This document shows positions 7,887-16,404 of a DNA stretch of 64,000 bases, piece after piece. Position 1 is the first letter of the stretch; every line of letters begins with the position of its first letter. The stretch is from Hyphomicrobiales bacterium (GTDB lineage: Bacteria; Pseudomonadota; Alphaproteobacteria; Rhizobiales; Rhizobiaceae), in the NCBI GenBank assembly GCA_900467745.1, contig UBQW01000022.1:96137-160136 (forward strand). The letters are read 5' to 3'. The position numbers and the translations under genes were made by a program. The notes beneath the pieces were generated by a model. The model was given only the letters and a program-made list of their open reading frames with translations, was not told the origin of the DNA and did no database searches.

Positions 7887-9179
7887 ATGGATCGTATCAG
7901 AATTGTCGGCGGTAATGAGCTTAACGGCATCATTCCCATTTCCGGCGCCAAGAATGCCGCCCTGCCGCTGATGATCGCCTCGTTGCTGACCAGCGATACG
8001 CTGACGCTCGAAAACGTGCCGCACCTGGCCGATGTCGAGCAGTTGCTGCGCATCCTCGGCAATCATGGCGTCGACGTTTCGGTCAATGGCCGCCGCGAGC
8101 GCCAGGAAGACAGCTACTCGCGCACGATCCACTTCACGTGCCGCACCATCGTCGACACCACCGCTCCCTACGAGCTGGTCTCGAAGATGCGCGCCTCCTT
8201 CTGGGTAATCGGCCCGCTTCTGGCGCGTGAAGGCCAGTGCCGCGTTTCGCTGCCCGGCGGTTGCGCCATCGGCACGCGCCCGGTCGATCTCTTCCTCGAC
8301 GGCCTGACGGCGCTCGGCGCGACGCTCGATATCGACAGCGGCTATGTCAACGCCACCGCCCCCAAGGGCGGCCTGATTGGCGCCAAGTACACCTTCCCGA
8401 AGGTCTCCGTCGGCGCGACCCACGTCATGATGATGGCCGCCACGCTTGCCCGCGGCACCACCGTCATCGGCAACGCTGCTCGCGAGCCTGAAGTCGTCGA
8501 CCTCGCCAACTACCTGATCGCCATGGGCGCCAAGATCACCGGCGCCGGCACGTCAACCATCACCATTGAAGGCGTCACCTCGCTGTCGGGCGCCCGCCAC
8601 CGCGTTCTGCCGGATCGTATCGAGACCGGCACCTACGCCATGGCGGTTGCCATGGCCGGCGGCGATGTCGTGCTTGAAAACACCGATGTGGCGCTGCTCG
8701 ACACCGCGCTCGAGACGCTGCGCCGCGCTGGTGCTGAAATCTCCGCCACCAACAACGGCATGCGCGTCCGCCGCAATGGTGCCGGCATTCGCCCGGTCGA
8801 TATCGTCACCGATCCCTTCCCGGGCTTCCCGACCGACTTGCAGGCGCAGTTCATGGCGCTGATGACCCGCTCCACCGGCGTGTCGCATGTCACCGAAACC
8901 ATCTTCGAAAACCGCTTCATGCACGTGCAGGAACTTGCCCGCCTCGGCGCCAAGATCTCGCTGTCGGGCCAGACGGCGAAGATCGAAGGCGTGCCGCGCC
9001 TGAAGGGTGCGCCGGTCATGGCGACCGATCTGCGCGCTTCCGTGTCGCTGGTCATCGCCGGCCTTGCGGCCGAAGGCGAGACCATGGTGTCGCGTGTCTA
9101 TCACCTCGATCGCGGTTTCGAGCGCCTGGAAGAAAAGCTCACCCGCTGCGGCGCGATCGTCGAACGCGTCAGCGAATAA
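7887..9179 (+). CDS. murA: UDP-N-acetylglucosamine 1-carboxyvinyltransferase
   Basis: This 430-residue enzyme transfers enolpyruvate from phosphoenolpyruvate to UDP-GlcNAc, the first committed step of peptidoglycan synthesis, in the cytoplasm. The N-terminal [10 protein letters not shown] (Lys22-Asn23), the loop [18 protein letters not shown] with Cys126 (the fosfomycin-reactive cysteine of MurA) and the late DLRAS segment (after MAT) are present, and the length is standard. Having Cys rather than Asp in the loop suggests a fosfomycin-sensitive type. A hairpin follows the stop; hisD and infA lie downstream in the same direction. Confidence 0.98.
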   Translation: MDRIRIVGGNELNGIIPISGAKNAALPLMIASLLTSDTLTLENVPHLADVEQLLRILGNHGVDVSVNGRRERQEDSYSRTIHFTCRTIVDTTAPYELVSKMRASFWVIGPLLAREGQCRVSLPGGCAIGTRPVDLFLDGLTALGATLDIDSGYVNATAPKGGLIGAKYTFPKVSVGATHVMMMAATLARGTTVIGNAAREPEVVDLANYLIAMGAKITGAGTSTITIEGVTSLSGARHRVLPDRIETGTYAMAVAMAGGDVVLENTDVALLDTALETLRRAGAEISATNNGMRVRRNGAGIRPVDIVTDPFPGFPTDLQAQFMALMTRSTGVSHVTETIFENRFMHVQELARLGAKISLSGQTAKIEGVPRLKGAPVMATDLRASVSLVIAGLAAEGETMVSRVYHLDRGFERLEEKLTRCGAIVERVSE

Positions 9180-9200
9180 GCGCAACTGTAGACGTAACGA

Positions 9201-9228
9201 GACAAAGGGCGGTCATTCGCCCTTTGTC
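9201..9228 (+). terminator. Stem-loop after murA
   Basis: GACAAAGGGCG pairs perfectly (11 bp) with CGCCCTTTGTC across a 6-base loop. It lacks a long T run afterwards, but its place 21 bases after the murA stop suggests a terminator or RNA-stabilising end. Confidence 0.55.
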
Positions 9229-9341
9229 CCCGTTGCGCAACGGGCCTTAGCGCCTTATGTCCCTTGTCCTACGGCACCGCCATTCCGCGGCGCCGGATAT
9301 CGCCATCCCGGTGATATCAGGAACAATGGGGTGCTGCCTGA

Positions 9342-9779
9342 ATGACCGACCTGAAGCTTGTTGCGCTGGATAGCGAAGACCTTGCCGTCGTCTCCGCGCA
9401 TACGCAGGATAGCGTCTTCAAGGTCGCCGATCTTTCCTGGTCGCCGCGCGACCACCAATTCTCCATCGCCGCAAATCGTTTCGTCTGGGAAGAAGTCGGC
9501 GCCAAGCGCAAGGGCTTCGAGCGCCGCCGCGCCGCCATCGTTTTCAAGCGTGTGCTCTCTGTCCGCTCCGTCGGCATCAACCAGAAGAACCGTGAGGACG
9601 TCCTGTCGCTGCTCGCCATCCGCTTCGAGCAGAAAGGCGAGGGGCCTGAGGGCACCGTGCAGATCGATCTCGCCGCCGGCGCCACTATTGCGCTCGATGT
9701 CGAATGCATCGAGGTTCAGCTTGCGGATATTGGCGGCGCATGGGAAACCGCTTCCAAGCCGCGCCATCCCGGCGCCTGA
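9342..9779 (+). CDS. DUF2948 family protein
   Basis: The 145-residue protein (MTDLKLVALDSEDLAVVSAH...) matches the DUF2948 family of alphaproteobacteria, recognisable by LKLVALD-x-EDL, the QD-x-V-x-x-x-D-x-x-W segment (QDSVFKVADLSW) and a basic F-x-R-R motif (GFERRRAAIVFKRV). Family members commonly sit just before hisD, as here (38 bases between). No enzymatic role is established. It is soluble and probably co-transcribed with hisD. Confidence 0.88.
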   Translation: MTDLKLVALDSEDLAVVSAHTQDSVFKVADLSWSPRDHQFSIAANRFVWEEVGAKRKGFERRRAAIVFKRVLSVRSVGINQKNREDVLSLLAIRFEQKGEGPEGTVQIDLAAGATIALDVECIEVQLADIGGAWETASKPRHPGA

Positions 9780-9817
9780 ATACGCATTTATCGAAGCATA
9801 CCGAGAGGAATTGACGC

Positions 9818-11116
9818 GTGGCAATCTGGTTGGATCAGGCATCGGACGATTTCGGGCAGCGTTTCGCCGCGTTTCTGACGACCAAGCGCGAAATGTCCGA
9901 GGACGTGAACATCACCGTTCGCGCCATCATCGATGATGTGCGCGCCCGCGGCGATGCGGCGCTGGCCGAATATTCGAGGAAGTTCGAGGGCATCGATTTC
10001 GCCGAGACGCCGATGCGCGTCACCGAAGCGGAAATCGATGCGGCCGTCGAGGCCGTGCCCGCCGAAGTGCTGGGCGCGCTCAAGGTCGCCGCCGTTCGCA
10101 TCGAATCCCACCACGCCCGCCAGCTGCCCAAGGACGATATCTACGAAGACGCGATGGGCGTGACGCTCGGCTCGCGCTGGACGGCGATCGAGGCGGTCGG
10201 CCTTTATGTTCCCGGCGGCACGGCGAGCTATCCGAGCTCGGTGCTGATGAACGCCATTCCGGCCAAGGTCGCCGGTGTCGATCGCGTTGTCATCGTCGTT
10301 CCCGCAACCGGCGGCCAGGTCAATCCCGCCGTGCTCGCGGCAGCGAAGCTTGCCGGCGTGACCGAGATCTATCGGATCGGCGGCGCCCAGGCCGTGGCGG
10401 CGCTCGCCTATGGCACTGAAACCATCTCGCCGGTCGACAAGATTACCGGCCCCGGCAACGCCTATGTCGCCGCCGCCAAGCGCCACGTCTTCGGCACTGT
10501 CGGCATCGACATGATCGCCGGCCCGTCGGAAGTCCTCGTCATAGCCGATAAGGACAACAATCCGGATTGGATCGCAGCCGATCTGCTCGCCCAGGCAGAG
10601 CATGATGTCAGCGCCCAGTCGATCCTGATCACCGACGACGCGGCCTTCGGCAAGGCGGTCGAAGCCGCCGTCGAGCGTCAGCTGAAGACGCTGAACCGCG
10701 CCGAGACGGCTGCCGCCAGCTGGCGCGATTTCGGCGCCGTCATTCTGGTCAAGGAGATCAGCGACGCCATTCCGCTCGCAAACCGCATTGCCGCCGAACA
10801 TCTGGAGATCGCCGTCGCCGATCCGGATGCGCTGGTCGACAAGATCCGCAATGCCGGCGCCATCTTCATCGGCGCGCACACGCCCGAAGTGATCGGCGAT
10901 TATGTCGGCGGTTCCAACCACGTGCTGCCGACGGCCCGCTCCGCGCGCTTCTCGTCCGGCCTCTCGGTTCTGGATTTCGTCAAGCGCACCTCGATCCTGC
11001 GCCTCGGTTCCGAACAGCTGCGCACGCTGGGTCCGGCCGCCATCGCGCTTGCTGTGTCCGAAGGTCTCGACGCCCACGCGCGGTCGGTTGCGATCCGCCT
11101 CAACCTGGAACGGTAA
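9818..11116 (+). CDS. hisD: Histidinol dehydrogenase
   Basis: This 432-residue zinc enzyme catalyses the last two oxidations of histidine synthesis, L-histidinol to L-histidine with NAD+. Characteristic segments are YVPGGTASYPSSVLM, ITGPGNAYVAAAKR, IDMIAGPSEVLVIAD, AEHLEIAV (catalytic Glu-His) and GGSNHVLPT with the metal-binding His. Length is usual for HisD. Other his genes are not adjacent. The 3-base gap to the UPF0262 gene shows an operon with hisD - UPF0262 - phosphatase, and infA follows. Confidence 0.98.
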   Translation: MAIWLDQASDDFGQRFAAFLTTKREMSEDVNITVRAIIDDVRARGDAALAEYSRKFEGIDFAETPMRVTEAEIDAAVEAVPAEVLGALKVAAVRIESHHARQLPKDDIYEDAMGVTLGSRWTAIEAVGLYVPGGTASYPSSVLMNAIPAKVAGVDRVVIVVPATGGQVNPAVLAAAKLAGVTEIYRIGGAQAVAALAYGTETISPVDKITGPGNAYVAAAKRHVFGTVGIDMIAGPSEVLVIADKDNNPDWIAADLLAQAEHDVSAQSILITDDAAFGKAVEAAVERQLKTLNRAETAAASWRDFGAVILVKEISDAIPLANRIAAEHLEIAVADPDALVDKIRNAGAIFIGAHTPEVIGDYVGGSNHVLPTARSARFSSGLSVLDFVKRTSILRLGSEQLRTLGPAAIALAVSEGLDAHARSVAIRLNLER

Positions 11117-11119
11117 GCG

Positions 11120-11593
11120 ATGGCTGCGGGCGACTTCCGGCTTTGCGACGTCGTCCTGGACGACACCATCGGCCGATCGACGCCCGATGTCGAGCACGAG
11201 CGCGCCGTCGCCATCTTCGATCTCATCGAGGAAAACAGCTTTACGCCTGTCGGCCACGCCGGCGGTCCGTACCGGCTGAACATTTCGCTTGTTGATACCA
11301 AGCTCGTCTTTGCCATCACGACGGAAGGCGGCGAGGCGGTCGCCACGCACATCCTGTCGCTCACCCCGTTCCGCCGCATCGTGAAGGACTACTTCATGAT
11401 CTGCGAGAGCTATTACGAGGCGATCCGCTCCGCCTCTCCAAGCCGCATCGAGGCGATCGACATGGGGCGGCGCGGCATCCATAACGAAGGTTCGCAGACG
11501 CTGCAGAACCGATTGGACGGCAAGATCGAGGTGGATTTCGACACCGCGCGCCGTCTGTTCACGTTGGTCTGCGTTCTCTACTGGCGCGGATGA
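11120..11593 (+). CDS. UPF0262 family protein
   Basis: The 157-residue product has the UPF0262 signature: an N-terminal [37 protein letters not shown] and [19 protein letters not shown]. The family is restricted largely to alphaproteobacteria and typically follows hisD. Its function is not known. It starts 3 bases after hisD and its stop overlaps the start of the phosphatase gene by 4 bases (ATGA), so these genes are translationally coupled. Confidence 0.92.
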   Translation: MAAGDFRLCDVVLDDTIGRSTPDVEHERAVAIFDLIEENSFTPVGHAGGPYRLNISLVDTKLVFAITTEGGEAVATHILSLTPFRRIVKDYFMICESYYEAIRSASPSRIEAIDMGRRGIHNEGSQTLQNRLDGKIEVDFDTARRLFTLVCVLYWRG

Positions 11594-12075
11594 CCGGGAT
11601 GAGCGAGCTCGAACCGACAAGCGCAAGCATCAGGCCGGGCGCGATTTTGTTCATGTGCGGCATGAACGCTATCCGCTCGCCGATCGCCGAAGCGATTGCC
11701 CGTAGTTTGCTGCCCCAAAATACCTATATAAGGTCTGCCGGCGTTCGCGCCGGTGAACGCGATCCCTTCGTAGATGTGGTGCTCGATGAGATCGGCCTCT
11801 CGCTCGGTCGGCATCTGCCGCACACGCTGGAAGATCTCGAAGATGATTATTTCGACGTGATCATCACGCTCTCGCCGCAAGCACACCACGCAGCGCTGGA
11901 ACTGACGCGGGCGAGCGCCGTCGAGGTGGTCTACTGGCCGACCATGGACCCAACAGTCGCGCAGGGCACACGGGAGCAGATTCTGGAGAGCTATCGCGAG
12001 GTGCGCAATTACCTCGCCGAGCTTATCGAGAGCCGTCTATTAGACCGAAGTGGTATCGCCGCGCAGTCCGCATGA
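11590..12075 (+). CDS. Low-molecular-weight phosphatase family protein
   Basis: This 161-residue protein has the C-X5-R phosphate loop of the low-molecular-weight tyrosine phosphatase / arsenate reductase fold, Cys23-GMNAI-Arg29-S, and a late WPTMDPT segment whose Asp would be the general acid. Substrate is uncertain: a phosphotyrosine protein or arsenate are both compatible with the fold. It overlaps the UPF0262 gene by 4 bases and lies before infA, a gene order I recall from other Rhizobiaceae. It is cytoplasmic. Confidence 0.88.
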   Translation: MTGMSELEPTSASIRPGAILFMCGMNAIRSPIAEAIARSLLPQNTYIRSAGVRAGERDPFVDVVLDEIGLSLGRHLPHTLEDLEDDYFDVIITLSPQAHHAALELTRASAVEVVYWPTMDPTVAQGTREQILESYREVRNYLAELIESRLLDRSGIAAQSA

Positions 12076-12205
12076 AACAAATAAAGGAAACGCGATCAAT
12101 TTGGTTCACAAACCCCCGTTGATTGTGTAGTTTCCGCCCAAATTTTGAGGCGGCCCCAATCTTGGCCAATGCCGCCATCTCAACCGACAGGAAGAAAACA
12201 CCTAT

Positions 12206-12424
12206 ATGCCTAAAGAAGAAGTCCTCGAGTTCCCGGGTATCGTCACCGAACTTTTGCCGAATGCGACGTTCCGCGTGAAGCTCGAAAACGAGCACGAGAT
12301 CATCGCCCACACGGCCGGCCGCATGCGCAAGAACCGTATCCGCGTTCTCGCTGGCGATAAGGTTCTTGTGGAAATGACGCCATACGACCTGACCAAGGGC
12401 CGTATCACCTACCGCTTCAAGTAA
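12206..12424 (+). CDS. infA: Translation initiation factor IF-1
   Basis: The 72-residue protein ([20 protein letters not shown]...) is a complete S1-fold IF-1, with the conserved [21 protein letters not shown] region and the ending [13 protein letters not shown]-1 binds the ribosomal A site with IF-2 and IF-3 during initiation. AGGAAG lies before ATG 12206. A 130-base gap upstream probably holds its own promoter, and a small hairpin follows the stop. Confidence 0.98.
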   Translation: MPKEEVLEFPGIVTELLPNATFRVKLENEHEIIAHTAGRMRKNRIRVLAGDKVLVEMTPYDLTKGRITYRFK

Positions 12425-12432
12425 GCTTGATC

Positions 12433-12452
12433 CGAAAGCCCTAAGGCTTTCG
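12433..12452 (+). terminator. Short hairpin between infA and maf
   Basis: CGAAAGCC pairs perfectly with GGCTTTCG across CTAA, followed by CTTCCGTC. It is a short stem without a long T run, so at most a weak terminator or attenuator. Confidence 0.4.
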
Positions 12453-12480
12453 CTTCCGTCTGCCCGGTAGTCGAGGTTCC

Positions 12481-13101
12481 ATGGCGCTCAAATACAAGCT
12501 CATTCTGGCTTCGGGTTCCCCCCGCCGCGTTGACCTGCTCAACCAGGCAGGGATCGAGCCCTCGCGCCTGATGCCGATGGATATCGACGAGACGCCGAAG
12601 AAGTCGGAGCACCCGCGCTCTCTGGCGCGCCGCCTGTCGACGGAAAAGGCCGAAGCGGCACTGGCCGCCATCAAGGGCGACATGACCTGGAAGGGCAGCT
12701 ACATCCTGGCCGCCGACACCGTCGTCGCCGTCGGCCGCCGCATTCTCGGCAAGGCCGAGTTCGCAGACGAGGCCTCGGCCTCGCTCTACCTGCTCTCCGG
12801 CCGCAGCCACTGGGTCTATACCGGCGTCTGCCTGGTGACGCCCGATCGCAAGATCCGCCAGAAGATCGTGGAAACCAAGGTGCGCTTCAAGCGTTTGTCC
12901 GGTTTCGAGGTCGAGAACTATTTGGCCTCAGGCCAGTGGCGCGGCAAGGCGGGTGCCTATGGCATCCAGGGGCTGGCCGGCACCTTCGTGCAGAAGATGG
13001 TCGGCTCCTACACGAACGTCGTTGGCCTGCCGCTGTACGAGACCATTTTGCTTCTGACCGGCGAGGGCTTCGACGTCCACAGCCGGTGGCCCGAGGCTTG
13101 A
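12481..13101 (+). CDS. maf: Maf-family nucleoside triphosphate pyrophosphatase
   Basis: This 206-residue protein shows the Maf fold: N-terminal [17 protein letters not shown] with the phosphate-binding [21 protein letters not shown] around residue 80 with the catalytic Asp, and [12 protein letters not shown]. Maf proteins hydrolyse non-canonical or excess nucleoside triphosphates to monophosphates. Whether this one prefers dTTP/UTP or 7-methyl-GTP cannot be decided here. GAGG lies before ATG 12481. yacG follows 32 bases later. Confidence 0.95.
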   Translation: MALKYKLILASGSPRRVDLLNQAGIEPSRLMPMDIDETPKKSEHPRSLARRLSTEKAEAALAAIKGDMTWKGSYILAADTVVAVGRRILGKAEFADEASASLYLLSGRSHWVYTGVCLVTPDRKIRQKIVETKVRFKRLSGFEVENYLASGQWRGKAGAYGIQGLAGTFVQKMVGSYTNVVGLPLYETILLLTGEGFDVHSRWPEA

Positions 13102-13133
13102 AGCCGGCGGGCCGAAAACCCGAAGGAATGACC

Positions 13134-13343
13134 ATGCCCGATGAAACCAGACAGAGCGCCAAGATCGAACCGCTGCGCAAGGCGCACCCGTGCCCGGAGT
13201 GCGGCACGCCCTCGCAGCGCGAGCACTATCCTTTCTGCTCGAACCGTTGCCGCGAAGTCGATCTTTCGCGCTGGCTGACCGGCTCATACGCCATTCCCGT
13301 TGCCGAGGATGAGACGAAGGCTGAGTACCCGGACGAGAACTGA
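13134..13343 (+). CDS. yacG: DNA gyrase inhibitor YacG (zinc-binding)
   Basis: The 69-residue protein carries the four-cysteine zinc site Cys20-PEC23 and Cys35-SNRC39, followed by REVDLSRWLTGSYAIP, the conserved YacG core. YacG binds zinc and, in E. coli, inhibits gyrase by contacting GyrB. AAGGA at 13123-13127, six bases before, favours ATG 13134 over ATG 13128. The acidic tail is typical. It follows maf and precedes tRNA-Phe. Confidence 0.93.
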   Translation: MPDETRQSAKIEPLRKAHPCPECGTPSQREHYPFCSNRCREVDLSRWLTGSYAIPVAEDETKAEYPDEN

Positions 13344-13427
13344 TCGTGGTTCCCGCTCGGGAAGCCGTTCAATTTGTTCAATAATTCGGAAAATTCACAG
13401 GCCTGTCAAAAAACTCTCATTTGGCGC

Positions 13428-13455
13428 TTGCCATGGCCGAACAAGATGTTATAAC
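13428..13455 (+). promoter_or_regulatory. Probable sigma-70-type promoter for tRNA-Phe
   Basis: TTGCCA (13428-13433) and TATAAC (13450-13455) are separated by 16 bases, 70 bases before the tRNA gene. Both hexamers resemble vegetative promoter boxes. Confidence 0.5.
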
Positions 13456-13524
13456 CCCGCTCGCTTCCGGGGAAAACCAAGCCCCTGCAGCTCTCGGAAA
13501 CGAGAGATGTGCCGAAGCAGGAAT

Positions 13525-13600
13525 GCCCAGATAGCTCAGTTGGTAGAGCAGCGGATTGAAAATCCGCGTGTCCGTGGTTCAAATCCGCGTCTGGGCACCA
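13525..13600 (+). tRNA. tRNA-Phe (anticodon GAA)
   Basis: Acceptor GCCCAGA pairs TCTGGGC; the D arm AGCTCAGTTGGTAGAGC, anticodon arm GCGGATTGAAAATCCGC (anticodon GAA), T arm GTGGTTCAAATCC and encoded CCA are all present in 76 bases. Confidence 0.96.
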
Positions 13601-13720
13601 CTCTTCTCCAAAAGAATAAAACGCTGTCTCGTATGCCTGTTGCCGAAGCCATCTTTTGATTTGGCGGCAAACGATCAGGCTGCTACAGCGGTCCCTCCCG
13701 CAGGACCAGCAGAGAGTATC

Positions 13721-13990
13721 ATGGCCAAGACGAAAGAACCGAAGCTCGAGCATTCCGAACTCGCCGGCGAGTTTACCGATGATGGCGTGACCGTTCTGGT
13801 CGATATCTTCCGCCCCGCCGGCACCAATGGCGACTGGAAGATGGAAGTCGTGACGCAGGACGACGACCTGATCGAATGGGAAGAGGGTTTCGAGACCGAT
13901 CGCGACGCTTTCGACGAGTTTCTGGCCACGGTCGAGCGCGACGGCATCCGCACTTTCCTTGAGGATACGGACGAGCCGTCGGTTCACTAG
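13721..13990 (+). CDS. Conserved small acidic protein of unknown function
   Basis: The 89-residue product (MAKTKEPKLEHSELAGEFTDDG...) is soluble and acidic, with the compact core TVLVDIFRPAGTNGDWKMEVV and IEWEEGFETDRDAFDEFLATV. I recognise no named domain. ATG 13721 was chosen because an upstream in-frame ATG would begin inside tRNA-Phe. It lies 120 bases after the tRNA gene. Codon use is like the neighbours. Confidence 0.75.
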   Translation: MAKTKEPKLEHSELAGEFTDDGVTVLVDIFRPAGTNGDWKMEVVTQDDDLIEWEEGFETDRDAFDEFLATVERDGIRTFLEDTDEPSVH

Positions 13991-14145
13991 ACGCCGGCTA
14001 GGCAAACTCTGACGCCGTGACACTGCTGTGACTGTCGTTTTCAGAATTGGAAATGTCGCTTGCGGAGACCCTTTAAAATAAACCGAAACTATTGTGGGCC
14101 ACTCCGAAAGATAAGTGCGCATAAAGCGCGCCAGGAACAGCAAAC

Positions 14146-14379
14146 ATGAAAGCTTTGGAATACAGAGCCGCTCTGGCGGTCCTGGGATTGACCACTGCTG
14201 GAGTGGAAAGTCTCTTTGGAATAGACCAGATCACCAGCCGCCGTTGGGCGACGGGAGAGCAGGATGTGCCGCGCGCCGTGGCGCTCTGCCTGCTCCTGAT
14301 GGCGTCGCATAACCTGTCGGTCGCCCAGGCACAGATCCTGGCCGACAGCGTCGACGTGCCGCTGGCGAAATCCGCCTGA
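14146..14379 (+). CDS. Small HTH-like protein
   Basis: This 77-residue protein (MKALEYRAALAVLGLTTAGV...) contains TTAGVESLFGIDQITSRRWATGEQDVPRAV (residues 16-45), which resembles a helix-turn-helix: a first helix, a turn around GID and a recognition helix with SRRWATG. The rest is helical and hydrophobic (ALCLLLMAS). It could be a small DNA-binding protein related to phage-type repressors, but this is inference. It is convergent with the next gene, 23 bases away. Confidence 0.65.
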   Translation: MKALEYRAALAVLGLTTAGVESLFGIDQITSRRWATGEQDVPRAVALCLLLMASHNLSVAQAQILADSVDVPLAKSA

Positions 14380-14402
14380 TAACTGGAGATCGGCGAAAAC
14401 CC

Positions 14403-14684
14403 TCAGGCCGCCGGCTGCTGGATCATCTTTTTCAGAACATCGAGAAGCTGTTTGGCGTCGTCATTGGCGCCGAGCACGCGCAGGCGCTCCTCCGCGAGGC
14501 TGATGACCGCCTCCATGCTTTCGCGCTCGCTCCAGCCGGAAGCGACACAGGCGCGCGTCAGATCCTCGAACGCGAACTGCATCGCATCCTGGCAGCGCAC
14601 ATCCCGATCGGGATCGTCACTGGTGACAAACGGCCTGTAGATCTCCCGCATCTCACTTCTCCGCAACTCATTCGCACGCGCCAT
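14403..14684 (-). CDS. Conserved helical protein of unknown function
   Basis: The 93-residue product is predicted to be all-helical and soluble, with RDVRCQDAMQFAFEDLTRAC, WSERESMEAVISLAEERLRV and DAKQLLDVLKKMIQQ. I do not recognise the family. The start could be ATG 14684 or the in-frame ATG at 14651 (MREIYRP). It is probably monocistronic and convergent with the HTH-like gene. Confidence 0.65.
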   Translation of the reverse strand: MARANELRRSEMREIYRPFVTSDDPDRDVRCQDAMQFAFEDLTRACVASGWSERESMEAVISLAEERLRVLGANDDAKQLLDVLKKMIQQPAA

Positions 14685-14880
14685 GCTATTCCACAGGCTT
14701 TAACGAAGTATTCATGACGATATCGAGCAATCTGGGCGGAAATTCGTGACGTGTCCGATTTCTCTGAGAAACGCCGAAAGTTGTCTCGCCGCGCATGCCG
14801 CAACCTACTGATAAGGGCGTCGTTCTCAACTCGCCTCTGCAGTGGTAATATTACCCTTGCCGAAAAGAGGGGAGATTCAC

Positions 14881-15285
14881 ATGCCACGCATCTCGCATCT
14901 ATATTTTAAGACGGCCATTCTGTTCCTGATCCTTGGCATCGGAATGGGCCTGAACATGGCAATCTCGCAGGATCACAGCGTGATCGGCGCTCATGCACAC
15001 TGTAATCTCTTGGGTTGGGTGACGATGGCGCTCTTCGGAGGCTATTACGCGCTCAACCCGCGCAAGGCCGAACGTCGCATCGCGATGATCCAGTATGGCA
15101 TCTACACCGCGGGCGTCACGCTGATGGTTCCGAGCCTCTATCTGATGTTGCTTGGCAACATGGCGATGGAACCGGTCGTGGCAATCGCCTCGATCATCAC
15201 ATTCATCGGCGTCCTGCTGTTCGCCTTCGTCATCTTCTCCGGCGAACAGGTGGCCATGACACCATCGACGCCGTCCTATCGCTGA
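14881..15285 (+). CDS. Four-helix membrane protein, haem-copper-oxidase subunit I-like
   Basis: This 134-residue protein has four membrane segments (about residues 10-27, 38-56, 70-92 and 98-120). The segment HAHCNLLGWVTMALFGGYYAL (from residue 38) has His-x-His-xx-L-GW spacing like a haem-ligand helix of cbb3-type oxidase subunit I and NnrS proteins. It is far too short to be an oxidase, so it may be a minimal haem- or copper-binding relative. GGGGAG stands before ATG 14881; an upstream in-frame codon at 14842 lacks that support. Confidence 0.7.
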   Translation: MPRISHLYFKTAILFLILGIGMGLNMAISQDHSVIGAHAHCNLLGWVTMALFGGYYALNPRKAERRIAMIQYGIYTAGVTLMVPSLYLMLLGNMAMEPVVAIASIITFIGVLLFAFVIFSGEQVAMTPSTPSYR

Positions 15286-15343
15286 AGTCCACCGCATTCC
15301 TTCTCGGTGCTCGTTCTTGGGGACGGGCGCCGCGGAAGGAGGT

Positions 15344-15550
15344 TCAGTGGACGACCTGAACGCGGATATGCTCCTTGGCTGCATAGGAATGGCAGTCGAT
15401 CGGCGCATCGCCAACGAAGATCACATCGCCATCCTGGTCAAACAGGCCCCAACAGGCTTCGTCATCGACATAGACCTTGCGGACGTAACCGAACGGCGCG
15501 CTTTCGAAGACGACGTTGGGTGCAACAGCAACTGTCTCAAGTTCTCGCAT
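15344..15550 (-). CDS. Small conserved protein, possibly DUF1150-like
   Basis: The 68-residue product ends ...AAKEHIRVQVVH and has the order VRKVYVDDEA, WGLFDQDGDVIFVGDAP, which loosely resembles DUF1150 proteins (a tyrosine-valine strand, an L-x-x-x-DG turn and a final V-x-VH). The similarity is weak, so the family call is tentative. It stands alone, with 58 bases to the upstream membrane-protein gene on the opposite strand and 271 bases without coding on the other side. Confidence 0.6.
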   Translation of the reverse strand: MRELETVAVAPNVVFESAPFGYVRKVYVDDEACWGLFDQDGDVIFVGDAPIDCHSYAAKEHIRVQVVH

Positions 15551-15821
15551 GGATCACTCCGATAGTCATTTCTGTTTTAGTGCGACATCATATTGCATTG
15601 CGAGGCGGATGCCGGGCTATCCCTAGAAATGGGGATGTCTAACTCAGCTTGACCTTTCGCCTCTCAGGGTGTGCCGAATCGGTATTTCATGCCGATTTCC
15701 TTCCTTGGTTGCAGCGCGCCGCACCTTTGTAGATTGCGATTGCATCAGCGGCGAAAAGCGCGTTGCGCCGGCCAATCGAAGCTCCTATCTACAGGCACGA
15801 ATCATCTCCGAGGAATAACTC

Positions 15822-16250
15822 ATGGCCGACCTAAAGGTTCGCACTCGTCCCGTTGGCGCCAGCGCCGTTCTCGGCCGCACCGGCTTCCCGCATGTCACCT
15901 CCGCCACCGGCGGCGAGATCGACATCGTCACCAGCCCCTCGCAGCCGGGTTTCAACCCGCTGGACCTTCTCTATTCCTCGCTCTCGGCCTGCCTGGTCCT
16001 GAGCGCGCGCATGGCGGCAAGCCAGCTCGGCGTTCTCGATCGCATCACCGAACTCAAGGCCGACGTCACCGGCGAGAAGGCCACGGAGGGCGTGTCGCGG
16101 GTCAAGACCTTCAACATCGTCTTCTCCATCAAGGGCGACATCGACGAGGAAACCCGCCAGAAGATCGCCCACGCCGCCGAAGACGAGATCTGCACGGTCA
16201 GCAACACGATCCGCGGCAATCCGGAATTCTCGACGGTCGTCTCCGGCTGA
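15822..16250 (+). CDS. OsmC/Ohr-family peroxidase
   Basis: This 142-residue protein carries both redox cysteines of the OsmC/Ohr fold: Cys57 in LLYSSLSACLVLSARM and Cys124 in DEICTVSNTIRGN. The family reduces organic hydroperoxides using thiol cofactors in the cytoplasm. Length is typical. GAGGAATAACTC lies before ATG 15822. It appears monocistronic, with an inverted repeat right after the stop. Confidence 0.9.
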   Translation: MADLKVRTRPVGASAVLGRTGFPHVTSATGGEIDIVTSPSQPGFNPLDLLYSSLSACLVLSARMAASQLGVLDRITELKADVTGEKATEGVSRVKTFNIVFSIKGDIDEETRQKIAHAAEDEICTVSNTIRGNPEFSTVVSG

Positions 16251-16260
16251 CCCTTTATGC

Positions 16261-16294
16261 CGTTGCCGGCTTAGCGCGAGCCACGCCGGCAACG
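16261..16294 (+). terminator. Inverted repeat after the OsmC gene
   Basis: CGTTGCCGGC pairs perfectly (10 bp) with GCCGGCAACG across a 14-base loop, 10 bases after the stop. There is no T run, so termination is only suggested. Confidence 0.4.
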
Positions 16295-16404
16295 ATATCG
16301 ACCGCGCCTGTCGTTCCCGGGCTATTCTCAGGCCACCGCTTCTGCTACTTGCGCTGCATGACGGCGCCGCTCGATCGCACCCGACGCCGCAAGCACGGTA
16401 CGCC

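Noticed and set aside
9788..11626. 612-codon leftward open frame across hisD
   Set aside because: Low-complexity antisense translation; hisD, UPF0262 and their overlaps explain the plus strand fully.
13556..13720. Extended start of the small acidic protein inside tRNA-Phe
   Set aside because: The upstream ATG lies within the tRNA gene; the ATG at 13721 gives a sensible protein.
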